Source: Micromonospora sp. CCTCC AA 2012012 (GTDB lineage Bacteria; Actinomycetota; Actinomycetes; Mycobacteriales; Micromonosporaceae). From it: a stretch of DNA of 64,000 nt. The translations under genes were made by a program, and so were the position numbers. This document shows positions 9,647 through 22,317 of this stretch, in pieces. Positions within the stretch are counted from its first letter, which is position 1, and each line of letters starts with the position of its first letter. The DNA is taken from contig NZ_CP159342.1 in the NCBI RefSeq assembly GCF_040499845.1, forward strand, positions 6,076,001-6,140,000, read 5' to 3'. The notes under the pieces are model-generated. The model had not been told where the DNA came from, made no database searches, and saw only the letters and a program-made list of their open reading frames with translations.

Positions 9647-10769
9647 CGCCCGATGTGGCGGTGGTGGGGGCGGGGCCGGTCGGGTTGGCGATCGCCTGGC
9701 GGTGCGCGCAGCGGGGGCTGCGGGTGGTGGTGCACGATCCGGCGCCGGGGTCGGGGGCGTCGCACGTCGCGGCGGGGATGCTGGCGCCGGTCGCCGAGGC
9801 GTACTTCGGGGAGCCCGAGCTGACCGGGCTGCTCACCGAGTCCGCTGCCCGCTGGCCGGGCTTCGCCGCCGAGCTGACCGCCGCCGCCGGGCGCGGGTTC
9901 GGGCACCGGACCGAGGGGACGCTGGTGGTCGGGCTGACCGGCGACGACCTGGCGGAGGCGCGGCGGCTCTGGGCGTACCAGCAGGGGCTGGGCCTGCCGA
10001 TCACGCCGCTGCGCCCCTCGGAGCTGCGGGACCGCGAGCCGGCGCTGGCCCCCCGGGTGCGCGGCGGTGCGGTCGCGCCCGGCGACCACCAGGTCGACCC
10101 GCGGCGGCTGGTGACCGCGCTGCGGACCGCCGCCGAGCGGGCCGGCGCGACGCTGCTCCCCGGTCGGGTCGACCGGCTGACCGACGTGGCCGCCCGGGTC
10201 ACCGTGGTCGCGGCCGGCTGCGGGGCCGCCGCGCTCACCGGCCTCCCGGTCCGTCCGGTGAAGGGGCAGGTGCTGCGGCTGCGCGCGCCCGGTCGCGGCG
10301 CGCCGGGCTTCCGGCACGTGATCCGGGGGTACGCCGACGGCGAGTCGGTCTATCTGGTGCCCCGGGACGGCGGCGAGGTGGTGGTCGGGGCGACCGTCGA
10401 GGAGCGCGCCGACACCGAGGTGACCGCCGGGGCGGTGCTGCGGCTGCTCCGCGCCGCCGTGGACCTGGTCCCCGAGCTGGCCGAGTACGACCTGGTCGAG
10501 GCGACCGCCGGGCTGCGCCCCGGCACCCCGGACAACGCGCCGATCCTCGGCGCGCTGCCCGGCCGGCCCGGCGTGCTCGCCGCCGCCGGCCACCACCGGC
10601 ACGGCATCGTGCTCACCCCGGTCACCGCCGACCTGATCACCGAGCTGATCGTCACCGCCGAGCCGGACCCGCTGCTCGCCCCCTTCCGCCCGGACCGGTT
10701 CCCCGGGTTGCCGGTCGGTGGGGTGCGGGTGGTGGCCGGCGCGGGCGGGGCCGAGATGGAGGAGGAGAC

Positions 10770-10779
<10 letters not shown>
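9640..10779 (+). CDS. thiO: glycine oxidase ThiO
   Basis: FAD-dependent oxidation of glycine to dehydroglycine (iminoglycine), the C-N donor for the thiazole ring in aerobic thiamine synthesis. The N-terminal Rossmann motif VVGAGPVGLAIAW binds FAD. The DAO-family core includes the GASHVAAGMLAP segment and the C-terminal HHRHGIVLTPVTADLI helix motif. Length is 379 residues, normal for ThiO. GTG 9640 overlaps the end of thiE and the gene overlaps thiS by 10 nt, so translation is probably coupled. Presence of thiO rather than thiH indicates the oxygen-dependent route. Confidence 0.95.
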
Positions 10780-14782
<4,003 letters not shown>

Positions 14783-14791
14783 GTCCCGTGG

Positions 14792-14824
14792 GTCGGGCCG
14801 GCCCGGTCCACGGGTCGGCCCGAC
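14792..14824. terminator. bidirectional hairpin between thiC and the convergent membrane protein gene
   Basis: A 9-bp perfect stem (arms 14792-14800 and 14816-14824) with a 15-nt GC-rich loop lies between the thiC stop (14782) and the minus-strand stop (14840). No T-tract is present. Confidence 0.6.
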
Positions 14825-14839
14825 CTCGTCGGGTCGGCG

Positions 14840-17800
14840 TCAGTCGCGGTGGTGGCGGCCGGTCCGGAGCGTACGGGCCTCGTCGGACTCGGTGTCCCGG
14901 GCGGGGCCGGCGAGGCCGGTGACCCAGTCGACGTACTCCTCGTCGTGCGCCGGCACGGCCTCCGGGTCGCGGCCGGTCCGGTCGGTGGAGTGCTCCTCGA
15001 CGCCCTTCCCCCGGTTCCGCCGGAACAGGCCCCGCCGCAGCCGGAACTTCCCGCCGCCGGACTCGTCGCCGTCCTCGGCCGTCGACCGCTCCGTCGCGTC
15101 CGGCGTCGGCCCGTCGGCGGGCCGGGTCGGGGTGCCCTGGTCAGGGGTGCGCGCCGTCGGGACGTCGCTGCCCGTGGCACCGCCGTCCGGGGCGGCGGTG
15201 CGCCGGGCGGCGCCGAAGGCGTCCCAGCTGGCCGCCCGGTCCAGGTCGGGCAGCGCCCGGTGCCGGGGCCGCGGCGCGGGGTCGGCCGGCGTACGTCCGT
15301 CGCCGCCGTTCGGCGCCGGATCCGGGGTGCCGGTGGTGCCGCGCGGGGTGACCGGCCAGGCCGGTGCCGGGCGGATCGGCCAGGCGGGCCGGACGTCGCC
15401 GGGGCGCTCCGTGGCGTCCTCGAAGATCGGGAAACGCGGGCGGGGCGACGGGGCGGTGTCGGTGGTCGGCGTGACCCCGGTTCCGCCGGTCGGCACCTCG
15501 CCGCTCACCGCGGCGTCCGCCGGATGGCCCGACGCCGCTGCCGGGTAGCCCGGGCCGTGGTCGGGGGTGGCCGGCTCGGCCGGAGTACGACGGGTGCGGC
15601 GCGCGGAGCGGCCGGTCGGGGCCCCGGTGGCCTGGACGCCGTCGGTGTCCTCGCCGGTGCTGGTCGGTGCGCCGGTCGTCGGGCGGTCCGTCTCCGGGGT
15701 CGGCCGGTCCGTTGCCCGGTCGGCGGGGGCCTGCGGTGCGGTCCCGCTCACCGCCGACGGGCTGGCCGGGGTCGGTGCGGTCGAGCCGGCGCCCACCGGC
15801 AACGCGCTCGGTGCGGCCGACGCCGCGCCCTTCTCGCCCGAGGCAGGGCCGGTCGACGCCTTTCCACCCGGACCAGAGGCGCTGCCGCGCGGGGCCTTGT
15901 CGCCCGGGCCGAAGGCGGTGCCGGTCGGGGCCCTCTCACCCGGGCCCGACGCGCTGCCGATCGGGGTCTTCCTGTCGCTGGTCGGGGTCTTTCCGTCCGG
16001 GCCCGAGGTGCTGCCTGCCGAGGTCTTTTCGTCCGGGCCCGAGGCGGTGCCGGTCGGGGTCGACGGCGCGGCGGTACGCGGCTTGCGGGCCCGCTTGGCC
16101 CGGCCGGTCGGGGGAGCGGTGGCCGGTGCCGGTTCCCCGGGCGGCGCCGGTGTGACCTCCGGTCCGGCCGACGGGGTGTCGCCCGGGGTGGTGGACGGGG
16201 CTGCGGTGGGGACGACAGCCGGGCGACCCGACGTCGTGGAGCCCGGCGCGGTGGTCGGGCCCGCCGAGGTCCCGGCCCGGTCCGACCCGTCCTTCGCCGG
16301 GGTCGACTCCGCCGCGGCACGGGGCGTGACCGGCTGCGTTGCCGGGACCGGCCGGGCCGCCGTGGCCGACGGAACCGGCTGCTTCGACCGGGCCGCCGAC
16401 GGGACCGGCTGCTTGGGCGGCGCGGCCGACGCCACCGGGTCGGCCGGGACCGGTGCCAGGAACGAGGCCGGGGCCGGAATGGTGGCCGGCAACGGGGTGG
16501 CCGGCGCCGGAGCCGTCGGCGCGACCGGCGTCGGGGCCGAGACACCGGCGCCGGGGGTCCGCGCCGGGGTGTCGGTGTCCGGGGTCGAGGTGTCGGTGTC
16601 CGGGGTACGCGTCGGGCGGCCGGCGGCGAGCACGTCGATCGCGGAGGTCCGCCGGGTCGGCGTGGTCCGGAGCGGGTCGTCGGCGTCCGGCTCGGCCGTC
16701 GGGCCGGACTGTGCCGGGGGAGGGGTCCCGGGGCCGGCCGGTGCGGCGGGGAACGCCCCGACCTCACGATGGTCACCGACCGGCCGGGGCTCGGCCGGGG
16801 TCGCCGGGCTCTCCGCGCCGGACGGAGCCGGGGTGCTGCCGGCGCTGACCGGCCAGTCCCAGTGCGCCGGGGTGGGCCGGTCCGCGTCGGGGGATCCGGC
16901 GGCGACGAGGTCGACCGGACCGGTGGCGTGCGGCGCGGCACCGGGGACGGCCGGGTGGGCGAGGTGCGGCAGTCCACCGGCGTCGCCGGGCAGCGGCTGG
17001 AGGATCTCGCTCGGTGCGATCGCCGCGGTGGCCGGTTCGCCGGCCGCCGCGGGCCGGCGCAGCACGGTCGCGGCCGTCGAGCCGAGCGCCCCGGCGGCGA
17101 CCGCGATCAGGGCACCGTAGTAGGGCGCGAGCTGGTAACGGTCGGTCCCGTCGCCCGGCCCGGCGGTCAGGTAGGCGAACGCCACCAGGACCGGGCCGGC
17201 CGCGCCCGCGGCGCCACCGACCAGCGGGGTGTGGCCGTGCCGGCGGGCCAGCGCGCCGACCGCCGCGCCGGCGAGCAGGGCCAGCGTGGGCAGGATCAGC
17301 ATGGCCAGGCGCTGGGCGGTGGCCGCGTCCAGCCAGGAGGGTTCGAGGACCCCGAGTCGTACGGTCGGCAGCGGGCCGGTCGAGGCGAGCGCCGGCGCCA
17401 CCGAGATCAGCGCGAGCAGCCAGACGACCCCGGTCGTCATGGCGACGTTCCAGCCCAGCGGGGGACAGAGCAGTACGGCGAGCGCGGCACCGGCACCGAC
17501 CACCGCGCCGAGGACGGCGCAGATGCCGACCGCCCAGACGGGGTCCACGGTGTTCAGTTCGGCGGCCCGGGCCGGCTGCATGCACAGCGGCGCGACGATG
17601 GTGGCGCCCAGCGCGGCGGCCCCGGCGACGGCGAGCTGCTCGCTGGTGCCGCCGGGGAAACCCTCCCGACGGGCCAGCCGTTCGGTGAGCACGGCACCGG
17701 CCACCGCGGCGATCGCCGCGGACCAGCCCACCCAGACGAGCTGGGCGGGCCACCGGTTGACCGTCCCGTCGGTGAACGCGCCACCCAGGCGCACGATGCC

Positions 17801-17893
17801 GAACCCGTACGCGATGCCGAGCTGGCCGGCCCCGGCCAGCACGCTCACCCCGAGCGCCGTGAGCAGCAGTCTGCCCCACGTCCGAAAGGCCAT
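14840..17893 (-). CDS. large membrane protein with long Pro/Ala/Thr-rich C-terminal region
   Basis: Unrecognised 1017-residue protein. The first ~290 residues hold about eight hydrophobic helices (for example LLLTALGVSVLAGAGQLGIA and LLAGAAVGAL). The remaining ~720 residues are low complexity, rich in Pro, Ala, Thr, Gly and Ser, with acidic and basic patches toward the end. Degenerate repeats of about 14 residues (SGPGxKAPxGSA type) are encoded near 15830-16060, and TPDTDT repeats near 16560-16610. ATG 17893 is chosen because TAACGT (17901-17906 on the minus strand) lies 7 nt upstream, a leaderless pattern; the GTG at 17902 overlaps that -10. The topology suggests a membrane anchor with a disordered cytoplasmic tail. 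Function unknown. Confidence 0.75.
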   Translation of the reverse strand: MAFRTWGRLLLTALGVSVLAGAGQLGIAYGFGIVRLGGAFTDGTVNRWPAQLVWVGWSAAIAAVAGAVLTERLARREGFPGGTSEQLAVAGAAALGATIVAPLCMQPARAAELNTVDPVWAVGICAVLGAVVGAGAALAVLLCPPLGWNVAMTTGVVWLLALISVAPALASTGPLPTVRLGVLEPSWLDAATAQRLAMLILPTLALLAGAAVGALARRHGHTPLVGGAAGAAGPVLVAFAYLTAGPGDGTDRYQLAPYYGALIAVAAGALGSTAATVLRRPAAAGEPATAAIAPSEILQPLPGDAGGLPHLAHPAVPGAAPHATGPVDLVAAGSPDADRPTPAHWDWPVSAGSTPAPSGAESPATPAEPRPVGDHREVGAFPAAPAGPGTPPPAQSGPTAEPDADDPLRTTPTRRTSAIDVLAAGRPTRTPDTDTSTPDTDTPARTPGAGVSAPTPVAPTAPAPATPLPATIPAPASFLAPVPADPVASAAPPKQPVPSAARSKQPVPSATAARPVPATQPVTPRAAAESTPAKDGSDRAGTSAGPTTAPGSTTSGRPAVVPTAAPSTTPGDTPSAGPEVTPAPPGEPAPATAPPTGRAKRARKPRTAAPSTPTGTASGPDEKTSAGSTSGPDGKTPTSDRKTPIGSASGPGERAPTGTAFGPGDKAPRGSASGPGGKASTGPASGEKGAASAAPSALPVGAGSTAPTPASPSAVSGTAPQAPADRATDRPTPETDRPTTGAPTSTGEDTDGVQATGAPTGRSARRTRRTPAEPATPDHGPGYPAAASGHPADAAVSGEVPTGGTGVTPTTDTAPSPRPRFPIFEDATERPGDVRPAWPIRPAPAWPVTPRGTTGTPDPAPNGGDGRTPADPAPRPRHRALPDLDRAASWDAFGAARRTAAPDGGATGSDVPTARTPDQGTPTRPADGPTPDATERSTAEDGDESGGGKFRLRRGLFRRNRGKGVEEHSTDRTGRDPEAVPAHDEEYVDWVTGLAGPARDTESDEARTLRTGRHHRD

Positions 17894-17969
17894 GTCGGGC
17901 ACGTTACGGCCCGGTGCGCCCGATCGCCACCTTGGCGCAGCGCGGCGCGGCGACGTGCCGTCGGCGTGG

Positions 17970-18278
17970 CTACTTCAGCTCGACCAGCCGCGCCAGATAG
18001 GTCGTGTCGCCGACGTTGGTGAGCATGTGCACCGCACCCGGGTCGCGGTAGACGACGCCCCCGGTCGGCTCGTCGGCGTCGATCCGGGTGCCGTCGACGG
18101 TCTGCACCACGTTCTTCGCGCCCTCGATCGCCACCACCAGGTACGGGTGGTCGTGCCGGTGCAGCGGCTGCCGCTCGCCCGGCGCCAGGCGGATGTGCCA
18201 GACCCGGACCCGGTCGTTCTCGAAGACGATCTCCTGCCCGACCGGGCCGAGTTCGGGTGTGTCGGAGGCGGCGGTCAT
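17970..18278 (-). CDS. small cupin-domain protein
   Basis: A 102-residue single-domain cupin. The metal-binding motif is visible as PLHRHDHPYLVVAIEG, with two histidines and the following strand, and a second-motif histidine lies in GAVHMLTNVG. Single-domain cupins of this size often act as small-molecule-binding or dioxygenase-like proteins. ATG 18278 overlaps the stop of the upstream LLM oxidoreductase (ATGA), so it is the third gene of the minus-strand ABC ATPase-oxidoreductase-cupin operon. It probably acts on the compound handled by that cluster, which cannot be identified. Confidence 0.85.
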   Translation of the reverse strand: MTAASDTPELGPVGQEIVFENDRVRVWHIRLAPGERQPLHRHDHPYLVVAIEGAKNVVQTVDGTRIDADEPTGGVVYRDPGAVHMLTNVGDTTYLARLVELK

Positions 18279-19225
18279 CGGGCACCGTCCAGCTGGGGGA
18301 GCACCTCGGCGGCGATGAGCTCCAGGTGGTCGAGGTCGTCGAAGTCGATCAGGCGCAGGTGCACCCGGGTGGTGCCGATCGCGGCGAACTCGCCGAGCCG
18401 GTCGACGAGCTGCGCGGGGGAGCCGACCACCGGGTCCTCCGGCGGCAGGGCGCTCTTGACGTGCAGCGGCGCGGCCCGGCGCTGCGCCTCCGCGTCGGTA
18501 CGCCCGATCGCCACCACCACCCCGGCGGAGAGCACCAGCGGCGCCCGCCCCGACGCGCTGCGCCCGGTCCGCTCGCTGGCCTCCCGCACCCGCTCGTACG
18601 CGGTGGCGGTCTCGGTGATGCTCTTGAAGGGCATGTTGAACTCGTCGGCGTACCGGGCGGCCAGTTCGGGGGTGCGCTTGGGGCCCCGGCCGCCGACGAT
18701 CACGGGTGGGCCGGGCTGCTGCACCGGCTTGGGCAGGGCGGGGGCGTCGACCAGCGTGTAGTGGTCGCCGGTGAAGCTGTACGTCTCGCCGGGCGGGGTG
18801 CGCCACAGCCCGGTGACGATCTCCAGCTGCTCGGCCAGCCGGTCGAACCGTTCGCCGACCGGGGGGAAGGGGATGCCGTAGGCGGTGTGCTCGCGCTCGT
18901 ACCAGCCGGCGCCGATGCCCAGCTCGACCCGGCCGCCGCTCATCTGGTCGACCTGGGCGACCAGCACGGCCAGCGGTCCGGGCAGCCGGAAGGTGGCCGA
19001 GGTGACCAGCGTGCCGAGCCGGATCCGGGAGGTCTCCCGGGCCAGCGCGGCCAGCGTCAGCCAGGCGTCGGTCGGACCGGGCAGCCCCGGGTCGTCGCCC
19101 ATCGACCGGTAGTGGTCGGCCCGGAAGAACCCCTCGTAACCGGCCGCCTCGACCAGTCGGGCGAAGCGCAGCTGGTCGTCGTAGCTCGCGCCGCGGTGCG
19201 GCTCGGTGAAGACCGACACCCGCAT
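18275..19225 (-). CDS. LLM-class flavin-dependent oxidoreductase (F420 type)
   Basis: Luciferase-like TIM-barrel oxidoreductase of 316 residues. Family features are the N-terminal VSVFTEP strand, the FFRADHY segment, LGTLVTSATFRLPGPLAV, the GRVELGIGAGWYEREHTAYG motif typical of the F420-dependent group, and PPVIVGGRGPKRTPELAARYAD. ATG 19225 starts 3 nt after the ATPase stop region; GTG 19231, overlapping that stop, is an alternative. Between an ABC ATPase gene and a cupin gene, it probably oxidises or reduces an imported organic substrate. Cofactor (F420 versus FMN) is inferred from motif similarity. Confidence 0.9.
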   Translation of the reverse strand: MRVSVFTEPHRGASYDDQLRFARLVEAAGYEGFFRADHYRSMGDDPGLPGPTDAWLTLAALARETSRIRLGTLVTSATFRLPGPLAVLVAQVDQMSGGRVELGIGAGWYEREHTAYGIPFPPVGERFDRLAEQLEIVTGLWRTPPGETYSFTGDHYTLVDAPALPKPVQQPGPPVIVGGRGPKRTPELAARYADEFNMPFKSITETATAYERVREASERTGRSASGRAPLVLSAGVVVAIGRTDAEAQRRAAPLHVKSALPPEDPVVGSPAQLVDRLGEFAAIGTTRVHLRLIDFDDLDHLELIAAEVLPQLDGAR

Positions 19226-19227
19226 GG

Positions 19228-20019
19228 TCACCGCCCTCCCGCCCCGGCGGCCAGGTCCACCGGCGCGTCCCGTTCCATCAGCAGTTCGTGCAGGTCGGCG
19301 CTGACCCGGGCCACCTCGGCCAGGTGCGCGTTGCGGCCGAGGGTGCGCGGCCGGGGGATGTCCACCGGCACGATCCTGCGGATCCGGCCGGGGCGTGGGC
19401 TGAGCACCACCACCCGGTCGGCGAGCAGCACCGCCTCGTCGATCGAGTGGGTGACGAAGACGATGGTCGCCTTCGTCTCCATGTGCACCCGTTGGAGTTC
19501 GCCGGAGAGTTCCTCGCGGGTGAGCGCGTCCAGCGCGGAGAAGGGCTCGTCCATCAGCATCACCCGCGGCTCGCCGACGAGGGAGCGGCAGAGCGACACC
19601 CGCTGCTGCATGCCGCCGGAGAGCTCGTGCGGCAGGCGCTTCTCGAAGCCGCCCAGCCCGGCGAGGTCGAGCAGCTCGCGGGCGCGTTCCCGGTGCTTCG
19701 CCCGGCTCCAGCCGAAGATCTCGACCGGCAGCAGGACGTTGTCCAGCACCGAGCGCCACGGCAGCAGGGCGGGGCGTTGGAACAGCATGGCGATGTCGCG
19801 GCGCGGTTTCGTGATCGGCGTACCGGCGACGGTGATCTCGCCGGCGGTGACCGGCAGCAGGCCGGCGACCATGCGCAGCAGGGTGGACTTCCCGCAGCCG
19901 GAGCGGCCGAGGACCGCGACGAACTCACCCTCGGCGACGTCGAGGTCGATGCCGCGCAGCGCCTCCACCCGGCCGGACCGGCCTTCGAAGGTACGGGACA
20001 CGCCGGACAGCCGGATCAT
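19228..20019 (-). CDS. ABC transporter ATP-binding protein (NitT/TauT family)
   Basis: ATPase of a nitrate/sulfonate/bicarbonate-type importer. Walker A GRSGCGKST, Q-loop LFQRPALLPWRS, signature LSGGMQQR, Walker B VMLMDEPFSALD and the H-loop VTHSIDEA are all present in 263 residues. ATG 20019 (MIRLSGVSRTF) is preferred over 20061 because homologous domains begin here; an aggaggga tract lies about 13 nt upstream, a longer spacing than ideal. Its partner permease (21433) and binding protein (20304) are divergently transcribed across a 284-nt gap holding two 19-nt-spaced direct repeats, so shared regulation is likely. Confidence 0.93.
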   Translation of the reverse strand: MIRLSGVSRTFEGRSGRVEALRGIDLDVAEGEFVAVLGRSGCGKSTLLRMVAGLLPVTAGEITVAGTPITKPRRDIAMLFQRPALLPWRSVLDNVLLPVEIFGWSRAKHRERARELLDLAGLGGFEKRLPHELSGGMQQRVSLCRSLVGEPRVMLMDEPFSALDALTREELSGELQRVHMETKATIVFVTHSIDEAVLLADRVVVLSPRPGRIRRIVPVDIPRPRTLGRNAHLAEVARVSADLHELLMERDAPVDLAAGAGGR

Positions 20020-20111
20020 CTCCGCCGGTCTCCCTCCTGCTCGACGTCGCGAGTCGGGCAAGGTTAACCGCCATCGCTCCCCATAGCACCGTCCGGGGTG
20101 GACTGGTGTCA

Positions 20112-20146
20112 GTTTCCGTCACGCAACTTCGTTTCCGTTCCGCAAC
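20112..20146. repeat. two direct repeats in the divergent ABC transporter promoter region
   Basis: Copies at 20112-20127 and 20131-20146 share 14 of 16 bases (GTTTCCGTnnCGCAAC). On the minus strand each reads GTTGC-n6-GAAAC, reminiscent of a GlnR a-n6-b pair, but the centre-to-centre period is 19 nt rather than 22. They sit between the two divergent operons (20020-20303) and are the best candidate operator of that gap. A TACGCT -10-like element (20181-20186) lies downstream on the plus strand; I see nothing else in the gap. Confidence 0.5.
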
Positions 20147-20303
20147 CGGTACGCACGAACACGTTCTGCCAGCCTTCTCGTACGCTGTGCCAGCGAATAG
20201 TCCCCTCACGACGGTCCGGACGGCTCCCCCCTCCTGCCGTCACCGTCGGCCCCACGACCCGTCCGGGTGAAGACGACCTGGTCGGAAAGGACATGGTGCA
20301 CTG

Positions 20304-21332
20304 ATGAGAAGGCTGACCCGTACGGTCGCCGCCGCCGCGCTGGCCACCGCCCTCGCCCTGGTCTCCGGGTGTGGCAGCGACTCGGACAAGTCCGACGCCA
20401 AGGCCCCGAACGGTGCCGCGCTGGAGAAGGTGACCTACCTCACCTCCTTCGGCAACTTCGGCCGGGACTCCTACGCCTGGGTGGCGAAGGAGAAGGGGTT
20501 CTTTAAGGACGCCGGCTTCGACGTGGAGATCAAGCCCGGTCAGGGCACCGGCTCGGTCATCCAGACCATCGTGGGCGGCCAGGCCGACTTCGGCCCGATC
20601 GACCTCACCGGCGGCCTGCTCCAGTTCGGCAACGGCCAGGCCAAGGACTTCGTCGCGGTGGCGGCGATCCAGCAGCGCACCATGGCCGCCATCGTCTCGG
20701 TCGAGGGCAAGAACATCGCCACCCCGAAGGACCTGGAGGGCAAGAAGCTCGCCGACGCCCCCAGCTCCGTGGTGAAGAACCTCTTCCCCACGTACGCAAA
20801 GCTGGCCGGCATCGACGCCAGCAAGGTGACCTGGGTCAACGGTGAGCCGGCGACGCTGATCGGCACGCTCGCCTCCGGTTCGGTCGACGGCATCGGCCAG
20901 TTCGTCGTCGGTCAGCCGACCGTCGAGGCGGTGACCAAGAAGAAGCCGGTGGTGCTGCCGTACAGCAACGTGATGCAGGACCTCTACGGCAACGCGCTGA
21001 TCACCTCGACCAAGATGGCCAAGGAGAAGCCGGACACGGTCAAGCGCTTCACCGCCGCGCTGCTCAAGGGCCTGGAGTACGCCCTCGCGCACCCGCAGGA
21101 GGCGGCGGACATGCTGAAGAAGAACGTGGACGCCACCAACCCGGCCGCCGCGGCCGCCGAGCTCCAGCTGATGGCCGCGTACGTCCGGTCCAGCAACTCC
21201 GGCACCGCCCTGGGCACCCTGGACAGCGGCCGGGTCGCCAAGAGCATCGCCCTGCTTCAGGGCGCGGGCGCGCTCAAGCAGAACTTCACCCCCGACCAGA
21301 TCATCGACTTCGACCTCGCGCCGAAGGCCTGA
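20304..21332 (+). CDS. ABC transporter substrate-binding lipoprotein (NMT1/THI5-like)
   Basis: Periplasmic-type binding protein anchored as a lipoprotein: a basic start MRRLTR, a hydrophobic stretch, and a lipobox ending in SGC at about residue 25. The mature part is an NMT1/THI5-like type II fold (VAKEKGFFKDAGFDVEI, GQADFGPID, GQFVVGQPTVEAV), as in importers of taurine, sulfonates, nitrate or thiamine precursors. Length is 342 residues. ATG 20304 follows a ggaaagga tract (20283-20290), a rather long spacing. It is the first gene of the plus-strand arm with the permease at 21433. Proximity to the thi operon makes a pyrimidine-precursor transporter conceivable, but no TPP riboswitch precedes it, so the substrate is left open. 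Confidence 0.92.
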   Translation: MRRLTRTVAAAALATALALVSGCGSDSDKSDAKAPNGAALEKVTYLTSFGNFGRDSYAWVAKEKGFFKDAGFDVEIKPGQGTGSVIQTIVGGQADFGPIDLTGGLLQFGNGQAKDFVAVAAIQQRTMAAIVSVEGKNIATPKDLEGKKLADAPSSVVKNLFPTYAKLAGIDASKVTWVNGEPATLIGTLASGSVDGIGQFVVGQPTVEAVTKKKPVVLPYSNVMQDLYGNALITSTKMAKEKPDTVKRFTAALLKGLEYALAHPQEAADMLKKNVDATNPAAAAAELQLMAAYVRSSNSGTALGTLDSGRVAKSIALLQGAGALKQNFTPDQIIDFDLAPKA

Positions 21333-21432
21333 CGGGTCGGTTCGGAGACTCCGGGTGCGGCCCGCCGGGGGGTCCGGTGGGTCGCACCCTTTCGCGTACC
21401 GGTCGTCGACCGGCCCTGACGAGGAGGACACG

Positions 21433-22266
21433 ATGGCGGAGCAGGCTCCGACGGTGGCCGGCGCCCCGGCACCCGACGTCGCGCCCCCGCGCCGCGACGG
21501 CGTACGCCCGGCGGCGGTGGGGCTGCCGGCACTCGGCCTGGTGATCGCGGTGGGGGTGTGGTGGCTGGTCACCTCGGGCCTGCACCTGGTCCACCCGGCG
21601 TCCCTGCCGCCGCCGCAGGCGGTGTGGCGGGCGTTCACCGGGAGCGGGCACGTGCTGCTGCCCGCGCTGGGGATCACCACGCTGATGACCGTGGTCGGCT
21701 TCGCGCTCTCCGCGGTCGCCGGGGTGCTGATCGGGATGGCCCTGGCCGCGTCGCGCCGGGCCGAGCGGATGTTCGCGCCCCTGCTGGTGGCGGTCAACGC
21801 GGTACCGAAGATCGCTCTCGGCCCGCTGCTGGTGGTCTCGGTGGGCTGGGGGCACAAGCCCATCCTGACCATGGTCTTCCTGCTCTGCTTCTTTCCGATC
21901 GTGCTCTCCACCGCGACCGGCCTGACCACCACCCCGGCGGACCTGGCCGAGTTGGCCCGGTCGCTGAACGCCTCGTGGTGGCAGTCGTTCCGCAAGGTGC
22001 GGTTCCCGGCGGCGCTGCCGCAGATCTTCGTGGGGCTGAAGGTGGCGATGCCGCTGGCGGCGATCGGCGCGGTGATCGGCGAGTTCTATTCCGACCAGCC
22101 GGGCCTGGGCTTCCAGATCCTCCAGTACAACGGCATCGGGGACACCGCGACGGCGTGGGCGGCGATCGTGCTGATCGCGCTGATGAGCATCCTGCTGTAC
22201 GCCGCGCTCACCCTGGTCGAGCGCCTCGCCCTGCCCTGGGTGCGGGCCACCACCTCGGCCCGCTGA
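21433..22266 (+). CDS. ABC transporter permease (NitT/TauT family)
   Basis: Inner-membrane permease of the BPD_transp_1 fold with about six transmembrane helices in 277 residues. The EAA-like cytoplasmic loop that docks the ATPase is visible as ELARSLNASWWQSFRKVRFPAALPQIFVGLK. ATG 21433 has a gaggagga ribosome-binding site (21421-21428) 4 nt upstream. It follows the binding-protein gene by 100 nt and is followed by a strong hairpin (22277-22306). Together with the divergent ATPase it completes one importer. Confidence 0.94.
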   Translation: MAEQAPTVAGAPAPDVAPPRRDGVRPAAVGLPALGLVIAVGVWWLVTSGLHLVHPASLPPPQAVWRAFTGSGHVLLPALGITTLMTVVGFALSAVAGVLIGMALAASRRAERMFAPLLVAVNAVPKIALGPLLVVSVGWGHKPILTMVFLLCFFPIVLSTATGLTTTPADLAELARSLNASWWQSFRKVRFPAALPQIFVGLKVAMPLAAIGAVIGEFYSDQPGLGFQILQYNGIGDTATAWAAIVLIALMSILLYAALTLVERLALPWVRATTSAR

Positions 22267-22276
22267 CCCTCCCGGT

Positions 22277-22306
22277 GCGGCCCGCCGGCGGATTCCGGCG
22301 GGCCGC
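22277..22306. terminator. bidirectional terminator after the permease gene
   Basis: A perfect 12-bp GC stem (arms 22277-22288 and 22295-22306) with a 6-nt loop lies between the plus-strand permease stop (22266) and the minus-strand stop (22318). Confidence 0.8.
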
Positions 22307-22317
22307 GGCGGACGGGC

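Noticed and set aside
14849..18022. 1057-codon plus-strand frame opposite the membrane protein gene
   Set aside because: Arg/Gly-rich shadow of the minus-strand gene, with no family motifs, no ribosome-binding site and no sensible start.
20112..20146. Direct repeats as a standard GlnR box
   Set aside because: Half-sites resemble GlnR pairs, but the 19-nt period breaks the 11-nt phasing seen at nasA and narK, so I list it only as repeats with an unknown regulator.
20062..20303. TPP riboswitch upstream of the NMT1/THI5-like binding protein
   Set aside because: No CTGAGA or ACCTGATC-type conserved blocks are present, although the protein family includes thiamine-precursor binders.
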